Assembly: GCF_920984735.1 (NCBI RefSeq)
Contig: NZ_CAKLBU010000011.1
Coordinates: forward strand, 62,001 to 126,000
Direction: 5' to 3'
DNA from: Pedobacter sp. Leaf250
Lineage (GTDB): Bacteria > Bacteroidota > Bacteroidia > Sphingobacteriales > Sphingobacteriaceae
DNA length: 64,000 nucleotides
Shown here: positions 10,345 through 17,963 of the stretch, piece after piece
Layout: the number at the start of each line of letters is the position of its first letter
Position numbering within the stretch: the first letter of the stretch is position 1
Made by a program: the position numbers and the translations under genes
The notes under the pieces: model-generated
Told to the model about the DNA's origin: nothing
The model's database searches: none
Seen by the model: only the letters and a program-made list of their open reading frames with translations

Positions 10345-12396
10345 TTGAAATCAGCTCTATTTTTATTTTTCGCACTTTTTACCTTTCAGGTTTTTGCACA
10401 AATCACTCCAGTTGATACAGTAAAAAAACTTAACGAAGTTACCGTTAAAGGTTATTACAATACTCAACCCTTATTAAGATCGGTATCTGCTGTTAACACA
10501 TTAGATAGTAATCAACTCAAATATCAACAGAATTCTTCATTGGTAAGTGCGTTCAATTCTGTTACAGGTGTACGGATGGAAGAGCGCTCACCAGGAAGTT
10601 ATCGTTTATCATTACGTGGAAGTTTACTCCGTTCGCCATTTGGCATCAGGAATATTAAAATTTATATTGATGAACTTCCGCTTACCGATGCTGGTGGAAA
10701 TACCTATTTAAATGCAGTTGATCCTTTGGCAATACAGTCGGTTGAAATATATAAAGGACCCGAAGCAAATATTTTTGGAGCAAATACGGGTGGGGCCATT
10801 TTAATTTCCTCAGCTAATGTAGATCAAAACAATGTTGAAGCTTCGTTAACTGCTGGATCTTATGGTTTATTTCATCAAACAGCTAAAATTCAGCGCAGGT
10901 TTAAAAATTATAATTTCAGCATTTTTCAAGGTTACCAGCGTAGTGATGGGTATCGGCAAAATAGTCAGATGAACAGAAAGTTTATACAAACTTCGCATCA
11001 GCTAGATTATAGCAAAAATGGGAGTTTGAAATTTTTTGCGTTTTATAGCGACTTAAATTATAGCACACCAGGAGGATTAACTTTGCAACAAATGGAGCAA
11101 AATCCACAGCTGGCGAGGCCGGCAACAGCAACACTTCCTGGAGCAATAACACAACAAGCTGGAATTTTCAACAAAACAGCACTGGCCGGATTAACCAATA
11201 CCTATCAAATAAACGAAAACTTCAAGCATGTTATTTCAATTTTTACATCGTATACCGATTTCAAAAATCCTTTTATTACCAACTATGAAAAACGATATGA
11301 AAGCACATTAGGCTTAAGAACGTTTTTGGAATATGCTCATTCAAAACAAAACTTTAGATTTAATGCACAGCTTGGCATAGAAAATTCGAGCACTAAGACA
11401 CAAGTTAAAAATTTCGATAACAATGCTGGAGAAACTGCTGCTCTGCAAGCCGCTGATTGGCTAAAAGCGAACCAAGATTTTGTTTTTGCAAGAATTAATT
11501 TTGATATCAATCGAAAGCTATTAATTGAGCTCGCTTCGAGCATTAACTTTTTCAATTACAAATACGAAAGTTTTTACCCCGCTCCTATTTCGATGCAGAA
11601 GCGGAAGTTTGCTAACCAGTTGATGCCAAAAATTGCGGCATCGTATCTATTAAGTCAAGCACTCTCACTGCGGGCATCAATAAGTAAAGGCTATTCGCCG
11701 CCAACCATTGCCGAAGTTCGATCATCAGACAACAACATTAACAATAATTTGCAAGCCGAACTTGGCTGGAATTATGAAGCAGGATTGCGCTTTAACAGTA
11801 AGAATAATCGCTTTTATGCGAACGCCAATATTTTTCAGTTCGATTTACAAGATGCCATTGTTAGAAGGTTAAATGCGAATGATACGGAGTATTTTATAAA
11901 TGCTGGAGGAACCAAACAACAGGGTGTTGAATTGGAAAGCTCTATTTGGGTTTTTAAAAACAGTAGCTTTTTAATAAGTGGCATTCAGGTTAGAAGCAAT
12001 TACACTTATAATCGTTTCCGATTTAAAGATTTTCAGAATGGAAATACTAATTTTTCAGGAAACAGATTAACTGGCGTTCCTGCAAACGTATTGTTAAGCA
12101 GCTTGCTTGTTGAATTTAAAAAAGGTTTATACTTTTTTGCGCAACATAACTACACTTCGGCCATACCGCTTAATGATAGTAATGCCGCGTTTGCTGGTAA
12201 ATACAATGTGGTAGAACTGAAAAGTGGAATCACGAAAGTAAAGATTGGTAAAATTAATGCTGATTTTTTTACTGGTATTAATAATGTTTTTAACGAAAGA
12301 TATAGCTTAGGCAATGATCTAAATGCAGTAGGAAATCGATTCTATAATCCAGCCGCAGCCATAAACTTTTATTTTGGCACATCAATAAAGTTATAA
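10345..12396 (+). CDS. TonB-dependent receptor (siderophore-receptor-like)
   Basis: An outer-membrane receptor of about 683 aa with signal peptide, a TonB-box region (KKLNEVTVKGY), a plug domain (LVSAFNSVTGVRMEER, RLSLRGSLLRSPFGIRNIKIYIDELPLTDAGG, VEIYKGPEANIFGANTGGAILIS) and a C-terminal barrel ending in an aromatic strand (AAINFYFGTSIKL). It lacks the carboxypeptidase-regulatory N-domain of SusC-like proteins, so it belongs with the FecA/siderophore type. I prefer a TTG start at 10345: it gives a textbook signal peptide MKSALFLFFALFTFQVFAQ and lies downstream of the terminator. The upstream ATG at 10306 would add 13 residues encoded within the terminator stem. The ligand is unknown. Confidence 0.85.
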   Translation: MKSALFLFFALFTFQVFAQITPVDTVKKLNEVTVKGYYNTQPLLRSVSAVNTLDSNQLKYQQNSSLVSAFNSVTGVRMEERSPGSYRLSLRGSLLRSPFGIRNIKIYIDELPLTDAGGNTYLNAVDPLAIQSVEIYKGPEANIFGANTGGAILISSANVDQNNVEASLTAGSYGLFHQTAKIQRRFKNYNFSIFQGYQRSDGYRQNSQMNRKFIQTSHQLDYSKNGSLKFFAFYSDLNYSTPGGLTLQQMEQNPQLARPATATLPGAITQQAGIFNKTALAGLTNTYQINENFKHVISIFTSYTDFKNPFITNYEKRYESTLGLRTFLEYAHSKQNFRFNAQLGIENSSTKTQVKNFDNNAGETAALQAADWLKANQDFVFARINFDINRKLLIELASSINFFNYKYESFYPAPISMQKRKFANQLMPKIAASYLLSQALSLRASISKGYSPPTIAEVRSSDNNINNNLQAELGWNYEAGLRFNSKNNRFYANANIFQFDLQDAIVRRLNANDTEYFINAGGTKQQGVELESSIWVFKNSSFLISGIQVRSNYTYNRFRFKDFQNGNTNFSGNRLTGVPANVLLSSLLVEFKKGLYFFAQHNYTSAIPLNDSNAAFAGKYNVVELKSGITKVKIGKINADFFTGINNVFNERYSLGNDLNAVGNRFYNPAAAINFYFGTSIKL

Positions 12397-12448
12397 TGAG
12401 CAAAATGAAATGCCGATTTACAGCAATCGACATTTCAGTTCATATATT

Positions 12449-12793
12449 TTAATTGGTTACAGCTATCTCTTTTACAACCAAATCACTTACCACAATATCT
12501 GTTGTAAATCTTTTTGAGCCATCTTTTGCTTCATAACTGCCTGTTTGCAATCTGCCTTCGATGGTAATTTTCGTCCCTTTTTTAATTTGAGCCAAGGCCA
12601 ATTCGGCTTTGGCATTCCAAAAGGTTAAATTAAACCATTGTGTTTTCTCTACTTCTTCTCACAACGAATTTTTGAAATACTCGTTAACGGCTAGGTTTAC
12701 TTTTGCCACTTTTTGGTTTCCTGACAGATTTTTGAAGTCTGCATCTGCACCAGCAAATCCGCTTAATACTACTTTGTTAATTGCGCTTTCCAT
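12449..12793 (-). pseudogene. ssb: Single-stranded DNA-binding protein gene with in-frame stop
   Basis: Reading the minus strand from ATG at 12793 gives a 114-codon SSB-like OB-fold: MESAINKVVLSGFAGADADF, QKVAKVNLAVNEYFKN, then TGA at codon 45 (12659-12661), then EEVEKTQWFNLTFWNAKAEL, IKKGTKITIEGRLQTGSYEAKDGS and a normal end at 12449. Both halves stay in one frame and match the usual ssb order (VNLAVNExxxN.xGExxxxTxWFNxxxW). A single change from GGA or another codon to TGA would explain it. Either the gene is dead, or there is a sequencing error. A short SSB without the acidic C-terminal tail is usually an accessory copy, so loss would be tolerated. Confidence 0.8.
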
Positions 12794-13030
12794 GATTTTA
12801 AAATTTAAATTACCGAATGTTTAACGAACAGCAATCACCACGACTACCGACAGAACAAAGGTGCAAAGGCAAGTAAAAATTATTCGGTATTTAAATATTT
12901 ATAGCCGTTTAAAAACGTTTAAAATCGGATAAATCCCTTCGTTAGCAGATGAGGGCTAATTTTTTTTTATTTAGAAGCAAGAAAATTGTACATTTAGAAC
13001 ATCATCCCGTAATAAACTTAACAAATTATT
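12794..13030. other. Spacer between ssb pseudogene and zinc-ribbon gene
   Basis: 237 bp divergent spacer. It should contain promoters for both sides; nothing coding or repeated was seen. Confidence 0.3.
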
Positions 13031-13396
13031 ATGGAACGCTCCTGTTTAGATTGCGGCAAACCTTTCGTAGGCAGAGCCGATAAAAAATTTTGTGATGATG
13101 CCTGCAGAAATAATTACAATAATCGCACTAAATGTGATGATGCGATTGTAATTAGAAAAATCAATCTGATTTTAAAAAAGAACCGAAATATTTTAGCGGC
13201 GCTCAATCCAACCGGAAAAGTAAAAACGTTGAAAAAGAAATTAGCATCAGCTGGTTTTAATTTCGACTATCACACCCACATCTACGAAACCCAAATCGGA
13301 AAAACCTACAAATTTTGCTATGAGTATGGATTTTTATTTCTCGGAGAGGAAGAGCTTTTATTGGTAAAACGCGAAGAAAAACTATGGCTATCATAG
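13031..13396 (+). CDS. Small zinc-ribbon protein, function unknown
   Basis: A 121-aa protein starting MERSCLDCGKPFVGRADKKFCDDACRNNYNN. The two CxxC-like knuckles (C5-x2-C8 and C22-x3-C26) are a typical short treble-clef or zinc ribbon, like those in DUF2116-type proteins. The rest (about residues 40-121) is a basic helix followed by a beta-rich part (FNFDYHTHIYETQIGKTYKFCYEYGFLFL). The family is widespread in Bacteroidota as a hypothetical protein. It is the last intact ordinary gene before the accessory island. Nucleic-acid or protein binding is a guess from the ribbon alone. Confidence 0.8.
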   Translation: MERSCLDCGKPFVGRADKKFCDDACRNNYNNRTKCDDAIVIRKINLILKKNRNILAALNPTGKVKTLKKKLASAGFNFDYHTHIYETQIGKTYKFCYEYGFLFLGEEELLLVKREEKLWLS

Positions 13397-13451
13397 CTAT
13401 ATCTAAGTAGCCTGTAAAATTGGAAGTTGTATTATATATAAGAATACATTA

Positions 13452-13748
13452 AGAATTGCCTTTTATTTTGATAAGGACTTACTTGAAGACGGTAAAAAGA
13501 GTGTTGCTTACAGCACTAGATGTTTACAATTGGTTTTACAAGCTGCAAAAAACTGGGCTGGTATACTAAAACCTGGGAGCATCCACGCAATGAGGCATAT
13601 TGTTGCAACTCCTTTATTAGAATAGGGTACAGATATTAGCTATATACAAAAATTATTAGGCCATAATGATATTAAAACTATCTTGAATTATGCACAAGTG
13701 AGCAAAAAAGATATTAAAGGTGTTGTTAGTCCTTTGGATAAAATATAA
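13452..13748 (+). pseudogene. Remnant of tyrosine recombinase/integrase (C-terminal catalytic part)
   Basis: The frame from about 13452 to the stop at 13746-13748 reads YSTRCLQLVLQAAKNWAGI, SIHAMRHIVATPLLE, then TAG (13623-13625), then GTDISYIQKLLGHNDIKTIL, NYAQVSK and GVVSPLDKI. This is the end of a tyrosine recombinase of the IntI/phage-integrase type: the HxxRH box, the LLGH box and the tyrosine in the usual NYAQVS position, plus the SPLD tail. The N-terminal two thirds are absent and a stop codon splits the rest, so it is dead. It lies just upstream of the repeat-bounded gene array and is probably a relic of how the island arrived. Confidence 0.8.
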
Positions 13749-13900
13749 TGGCAATAACCTTTCGTTTTTCGAGTAGGCTTTTTAAGAAAAGTGTATTTAA
13801 AAAACGAAAATGTGGATGGCTGAAAAACATGCCTTATTTGATGTTTAAATATACCATTAAACAAATTATCAAAAACATTCACTGACAAAAACACATAAAA

Positions 13901-14398
13901 ATGTACGAAAAAATTGAGAAACTTGACAAATATTTAAAAACTGAAGAATACGAAGATTTTTACAATCTTGATAGGGAAACTATATTTTGGATTGATTGGA
14001 GAGAATTTGACGACGCAATTATACAATATTGTGAAAAATGTCTGAAAACAAATTCACTAAAAGCTGAAATGAAAGAAGTTTCAGGAGACTTGGAATTGAC
14101 TATAAATTATGAAAATAAAACTCACATAGAAAAAGTCGTTGACAGAGATAGAACAATTATAACACTTAACGAAATAATCCAACCAAAATATGAAATTAGA
14201 TTTTGTAAAGTTAGTGACGGTTCTGATACATTAGCCTTTCTTCCATTATCCAATCAAGAATGGGGTCAATTAATTGAAAAATATGGAGAAGAGAAAATTA
14301 ACCAATGCTTTGAGCCAATAAATCAGAATTCAGTAATGTTCAATAAGGAATATGACTTTGATTTTGACAATAATGATGCAACCCTTGACTTTACCTGA
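13901..14398 (+). CDS. Hypothetical protein, first gene of the repeat array
   Basis: A 165-aa acidic soluble protein (MYEKIEKLDKYLKTEEYEDF..., ending FDFDNNDATLDFT), with no signal peptide or membrane segment. I do not recognise its family. Its size, acidity and position next to a SUKH-type gene are compatible with an immunity protein or small stress protein, but this is only context. It ends 20 bp before the first structured repeat and lies after the recombinase remnant. Codon use is AT-richer than in flanking core genes, which suggests transfer. Confidence 0.65.
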   Translation: MYEKIEKLDKYLKTEEYEDFYNLDRETIFWIDWREFDDAIIQYCEKCLKTNSLKAEMKEVSGDLELTINYENKTHIEKVVDRDRTIITLNEIIQPKYEIRFCKVSDGSDTLAFLPLSNQEWGQLIEKYGEEKINQCFEPINQNSVMFNKEYDFDFDNNDATLDFT

Positions 14399-14418
14399 TA
14401 AAAAAAACTACCGCCAAA

Positions 14419-14592
14419 AAGGGTTTACCTTCGGTGAGGGCTTCGCCGTTTGAAATAGTGGGGCGAAACTGCAAAGTTCAACGGTATTTCTTCGGTTCAA
14501 CTTTTATTCAAAATTGAAGATTTCCCGATGAAAATCGGGACAGGTGGTGCTTCGATTGCCCCAACATCGCAAATCCCAAAAACATTATGTGC
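14419..14592 (+). repeat. Structured repeat, copy 1 (attC-like)
   Basis: A 174-bp element from AAGGGTTTACCTTCGGTGAG to ACATTATGTGC. It shares nearly every base with copy 2, 862 bp further on. Inside are the hairpin AAGTTCAA...GGTTCAACTT, the GAAA-loop hairpin CCCGAT-GAAA-ATCGGG, and imperfectly complementary outer arms around GTGGGGC and GCCCCA. The following gene starts 24 bases after it. Its features resemble an integron attC site, though it is longer than classical ones. Confidence 0.75.
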
Positions 14593-14616
14593 AACTTTTA
14601 GACCGACCGAAAAACT

Positions 14617-15264
14617 ATGGACATTGACTTTAATAAAATAAAAACACTCTACGACATCGAAGATAATTCGTTCGGACTTGAAGAATTCGAAATTCTTGAT
14701 TGTGAAAATCGACTTGACATTAAATTGCCAAAGGTCTTAAGAAAATATTATGTGCAATTAGGAAATCATAATGGACTTAATCAAACTCAAGACAGATTGC
14801 TTTTGCCAAATCAGCTTTATCTGCACGACAACGGTTATTTAGTTTTTTACGAAGAAAACCAAGCGGTTTCAATTTGGGGAATTAGACAACAAGACCTGAC
14901 TTTAGAAAATCCATTAGTTTACATAGCGTTCGACAAGGATGAATGGATATTAGAAAACACTCTTTCAGACTTTTTGACTCCCGCAGGCTATTTGCAATCA
15001 TTGTTTGCATTTCCGTTTGGTGCAAACGCAGTTGCTATAAATAATCAAGAAGAAACTTTTGTGAGGACAAATTGGACGAACACGGGAATTGGCTTAAAAA
15101 TATGGGATGCAGAATTTTTTCAGAATGACTTAAATGAAGTTTTAGGTCTTATTAAAAGTGACAATCAAGTAGACCTTTTTGTTGCGACAGAAACAGAAAA
15201 TAGGTTGAAAGAAATTGACAAAAAGCTTAATTTCAATTGGGAATATTTTTCATTGGACGACTAA
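14617..15264 (+). CDS. SMI1/KNR4 (SUKH) family immunity-like protein
   Basis: A 215-aa soluble protein with the SUKH layout: an N-terminal helix pair (EEFEILDCENRLDIKLPKVLRKYY, VQLGNHNGL), the QDRLLLPNQLYLHDNGYLVFYEENQ strand block with the usual conserved E-N-Q, then VSIWGIRQQDL and NPLVYIAFDKDEW. SUKH proteins typically neutralise toxins of polymorphic or contact-dependent systems in bacteria; no toxin gene is visible in this window. The gene sits alone between repeat copies 1 and 2, in the same direction as its neighbours, and its TAA stop is 16 bases before copy 2. It looks like one cassette. Confidence 0.78.
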   Translation: MDIDFNKIKTLYDIEDNSFGLEEFEILDCENRLDIKLPKVLRKYYVQLGNHNGLNQTQDRLLLPNQLYLHDNGYLVFYEENQAVSIWGIRQQDLTLENPLVYIAFDKDEWILENTLSDFLTPAGYLQSLFAFPFGANAVAINNQEETFVRTNWTNTGIGLKIWDAEFFQNDLNEVLGLIKSDNQVDLFVATETENRLKEIDKKLNFNWEYFSLDD

Positions 15265-15280
15265 CAAAGCTGCACAAAAT

Positions 15281-15454
15281 AAGGGTTTACCTTCGGTGAG
15301 GGCTTCGCCGTTTGCAATAGTGGGGCGCAACTGCAAAGTTCAACGGTAGTTCTTCGATTGAACTTTTGTGCAAAATTGAAGATTTCCCGATGAAAATCGG
15401 GACAGGTGGTGCTTCGATTGCCCCACCATCGCAAAGCCCCAAAACGTTACGTGC
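15281..15454 (+). repeat. Structured repeat, copy 2 (attC-like)
   Basis: The 174-bp second copy, ending AAAACGTTACGTGC. The outer arms pair well: TTTGCAATAGTGGGGC near the left and GCCCCACCATCGCAAA near the right are complementary with two mismatches. Internal hairpins AAGTTCAA/TTGAACTT and CCCGAT-GAAA-ATCGGG are perfect. The next gene starts 27 bases later. Confidence 0.78.
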
Positions 15455-15481
15455 TATTTTAAAAACATACTGAAAACGAAG

Positions 15482-15841
15482 ATGAGTTACGACATTACAC
15501 TATACAGAATTGAAACGAAAGAAAAGGAAGAAAAATCAAAAGATGAAAACTTTTTTGAAAATGAAAAGAATTTAATTGCATTTACAGCACAACAATTTCA
15601 AGAACTAAAAGAAAGATTGTTGCAATATGATTATGAATTATCTAATGAAGATAATTTTGGATTACATTTTAGGCATCAAGATGAAGATTTTGGAACTGCA
15701 TTACTAACAAAAGAAGCACTTTATTTTACAGCTAGTTTCAATGGAAATTCAATTTTTGAAGTAGGAATGACAGCTTCTGAATTTACAGACACAGGAGAAT
15801 ATGCAAAATATAACTCTCAAAATGGAGATTGGGAAATATGA
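15482..15841 (+). CDS. Hypothetical small cassette protein
   Basis: A 119-aa soluble protein (MSYDITLYRIETKEKEEKSKDENFF..., FTAQQFQELKERLLQYDYEL, IFEVGMTASEFTDTGEYAKYN). I have a sense of it as a recurrent unnamed family in Bacteroidota accessory regions, but cannot assign a function. The beta-rich middle part (LHFRHQDEDFGTALLTKEALYFTASFNG) suggests a small alpha/beta fold. It follows repeat copy 2 by 27 bp and its TGA overlaps the ATG of the next gene (ATGA at 15838-15841), so the two are coupled and probably move as one cassette. Confidence 0.7.
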   Translation: MSYDITLYRIETKEKEEKSKDENFFENEKNLIAFTAQQFQELKERLLQYDYELSNEDNFGLHFRHQDEDFGTALLTKEALYFTASFNGNSIFEVGMTASEFTDTGEYAKYNSQNGDWEI

Positions 15842-16134
15842 GAATAACAAATAAAGAATTAATTGAAAAGCTAAAAAAAATTGGGAAACTACCAACTTCG
15901 GATGTTTCCGATGAAACAGATTTTCCACTTAAAGAATTTGACAATCTATTGCAAGAATTTACTTTGCCTATAGATTTTGAAACAGCTGTAGAACTTGTAA
16001 ATCTTTCACCGCCAGTTGACGAAACTTGTCACGAAGTTGAATGGAGTTTAATTCATTTGGTTGAAAATATTGATATAAATGAACTTCAAAAGTATTGGAC
16101 AATTCAGAAGATGGAGAAGTTAAAAGAGTTGTAA
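15838..16134 (+). CDS. Hypothetical small cassette protein, coupled to upstream gene
   Basis: A 98-aa acidic, helical protein (RITNKELIEKLKKIGKLPTSD..., FETAVELVNLSPPVDETCHEVEWSLIHLVENIDINELQKYW). I do not recognise it. I chose the ATG at 15838 because it forms an ATGA overlap with the previous stop; an in-frame start three codons upstream (15829) is possible. Pairing with the previous gene in one cassette suggests a joint function, for example antidote/partner, but no toxin motif is visible in either. Confidence 0.6.
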   Translation: MRITNKELIEKLKKIGKLPTSDVSDETDFPLKEFDNLLQEFTLPIDFETAVELVNLSPPVDETCHEVEWSLIHLVENIDINELQKYWTIQKMEKLKEL

Positions 16135-16179
16135 AAATTAGACTTGATAATTATAACAAGAAAAAACAGCAGGTAACAA

Positions 16180-16305
16180 CGATTTTCAATAGTGGGTCGA
16201 AACTGCAAAGTTCAACGGTATTTCTTCGGTTCAACTTTTGCACAAAATTGAAGATTTCCCGATGAAAATCGGGACAGGTGGTGCTTCGATTGCCCCACCA
16301 TCGCA
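16180..16305 (+). repeat. Structured repeat, copy 3, mosaic and truncated
   Basis: About 126 bp. The centre (CAATAGTGGG..., AAGTTCAACGG, CCCGATGAAAATCGGG, GCCCCACCATCGCA) matches copies 1 and 2. The left end is a different type (AACAACGATTTTCAATAGTGGGTCGA), and the right end stops at TCGCA, fused directly to cupin coding sequence; the CGTTACGTGC end is missing. Confidence 0.75.
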
Positions 16306-16636
16306 CGTTTTAGAAGGAACAGCATCTATACTAATGGGTGATGAAGTGGTGAAAGTTACCGCAGGCAGCTGGCATTTAAGACCAAGAGGCATTGTTCATG
16401 TGGTTTGGAATTCGGCGAATGAAAACCTGCGTTTAATAGACATGTATTTTAATCAAAATTTTGAAGATTATTTAGAACAACTGTATCACAAAATCATACC
16501 TGAAGTGATAGAAAAGAAACTTACATTCGAAGATCCAAAAATTGCTAAACGCATTGCCCAATTGGATAAAAAATTTGGCCTAACTTATTATCCCGAAAAA
16601 CAACAGGCATTAATTGATAAATATGGGTTGAGTTAA
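16238..16636 (+). pseudogene. 5'-truncated cupin protein fused to repeat sequence
   Basis: The open frame of 132 codons is chimeric. Its first 22 codons (TTG start) lie inside repeat copy 3, including the CCCGAT hairpin, and are not protein-like. From about 16304 it becomes the back half of a cupin: VLEGTASILMGDEVVKV, GSWHLRPRGIVHVVWNS, then a helical tail ending LIDKYGLS. The first cupin motif (GX5HXH) is missing, so metal binding would be lost. The repeat has therefore replaced the 5' end of a once intact cupin gene. Expression as a functional protein is unlikely. Confidence 0.75.
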
Positions 16637-16688
16637 ACCAAAATTTGATATACTAAAATATTTATTTAGCTAAAGTCGTTAATATAAA

Positions 16689-17132
16689 ATGGAAACCGAT
16701 AAACCTCTAAACCCAACAGCCGGAACAGTTCATAGCCCGTTTGTACAAACATATTTCCATGGAACTAAGGCAGATTTAAATCTCGGCGATTTAATTCAGA
16801 TTGGCCTAAATTCTAATTTTGGTAAGCAAAAAGCAGCCAATTACATTTATTTATCTTCCACCTTAGATGCGGCCATTTGGGGTGCCGAACTTGCATTAGG
16901 CGAAGGTAAAGAAAGAATTTATTTGGTCGAACCCACAGGTTCTATTGAAGACGATCCAAATTTAACAGATAAAAAATTTCCTGGCAATCCAACAAAATCC
17001 TATCGATCTAAAGATCCCTTTAAAGTTGTTGGCGAAATTACTGTTTGGCACAGCCATCCAAAAGAACAAGTAGCAGCAATGAAAAACACACTGGCCATCT
17101 TGAAGGAAAAAGGAATAGAAGCTATAGATTAA
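16689..17132 (+). CDS. arr: Rifampin ADP-ribosyltransferase
   Basis: At 147 aa it has the length and sequence of Arr. QTYFHGTKADLNLGDLI carries the catalytic-site histidine (H24), NYIYLSSTLDAA the tyrosine (Y54), and SIEDDPNLTDKKFPGNPTKSYRS the acidic residue (D88/D89) and NPTxSYR motif, followed by DPFKVVGEITVW. Arr transfers ADP-ribose from NAD+ to the 23-hydroxyl of rifamycins and inactivates them. Chromosomal arr genes are common in environmental bacteria and need not come from recent transfer. It lies 52 bp after the broken cupin gene and heads a run of small stress-type genes. Activity is inferred from the family. Confidence 0.93.
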   Translation: METDKPLNPTAGTVHSPFVQTYFHGTKADLNLGDLIQIGLNSNFGKQKAANYIYLSSTLDAAIWGAELALGEGKERIYLVEPTGSIEDDPNLTDKKFPGNPTKSYRSKDPFKVVGEITVWHSHPKEQVAAMKNTLAILKEKGIEAID

Positions 17133-17307
17133 GCATGGAAAATTCAATAATCAGGCATTATTATTACTGAAATTATTTGATCCACCACTGATGTCTTTCA
17201 AATTCAGATTAATAGGACGCTAATCAGCTACAAATTCTAAACCTTTTGGCACTAAAAATAATTTGATTAATTTTATTTAGAACAACTCCATCGCACAACC
17301 TAATAAT

Positions 17308-17871
17308 ATGAGTACAAGTAAAATACTTTCGGCAGAACAAGTTGAGGAACTATTAAACACCTTGCAAAAACGCTTCGAGAAAAACATGCATCGGCATGAA
17401 GGTATAATTTGGGGAGATGTAAGCGCTAAACTTATTGCAAAATCAGATAAATTATGGTCGCTTGATGAAATGGAAGTTACCGGCGGCGAACCAGATGTTG
17501 TTGGCTATGATGAAGAAACGGACGAATATATTTTTTATGATTGTGCCGCTGAAAGTCCGAAAGGAAGAAGAAGTTTTTGTTACGATCTTAAGGCATGGGA
17601 ATCGAGAAAAGAATATAAGCCACAAAATAATGTTGTAGACGCCGCTTCGAAAATGGGTGTTGAGTTGCTAACGGAAGCGCAATATCAAGACTTGCAGGAA
17701 AAGGGAAATTTTGATTTAAAAACATCCAGCTGGGTTAAAACCCCGGAAGAAATTAGAAAATTAGGCGGCGCTATATTTTGCGACCGACGATACAACAAAG
17801 TATTTACCTACCATAATGGAGCAGAATCTTATTATGCTGCAAGAGGTTTTCGCGGCTCGCTTCGTGTTTAA
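17308..17871 (+). CDS. DUF4256 family protein
   Basis: A 187-aa soluble protein recognised as DUF4256 from the opening helix (LSAEQVEELLNTLQKRFEKNMHRHEGIIW), the segment SLDEMEVTGGEPDVVGYDEETDEYIFYDCAAESPKGRR and the end AIFCDRRYNKVFTYHNGAESYYAARGFRGSLRV. The function is not established. The conserved D/E/Y-rich centre and the nuclease-like ExD...DxA pattern could hint at a nucleic-acid enzyme, but this is speculation. It is a single gene with its own gaps of 175 and 92 bp. Confidence 0.85.
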   Translation: MSTSKILSAEQVEELLNTLQKRFEKNMHRHEGIIWGDVSAKLIAKSDKLWSLDEMEVTGGEPDVVGYDEETDEYIFYDCAAESPKGRRSFCYDLKAWESRKEYKPQNNVVDAASKMGVELLTEAQYQDLQEKGNFDLKTSSWVKTPEEIRKLGGAIFCDRRYNKVFTYHNGAESYYAARGFRGSLRV

Positions 17872-17963
17872 TTTGTTGTCATAATTACTGCTAAAATTTG
17901 CCGCTTTTGCACCTTCAATATTTGGATGGTTTAATCTAATTTCAATATTAAATTAGTCAGGCT

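Noticed and set aside
12609-12824. A 71-aa plus-strand frame
   Set aside because: It is the antisense of the ssb pseudogene; the minus-strand reading is a clear OB-fold and this one is not protein-like.
13688-13894. A 68-aa minus-strand frame between the recombinase remnant and the first cassette gene
   Set aside because: No family features and its 3' end overlaps the integrase relic; composition is random-like.
14419-16305. CRISPR array
   Set aside because: Repeats are about 174 bp, spaced by whole genes and not by short spacers.
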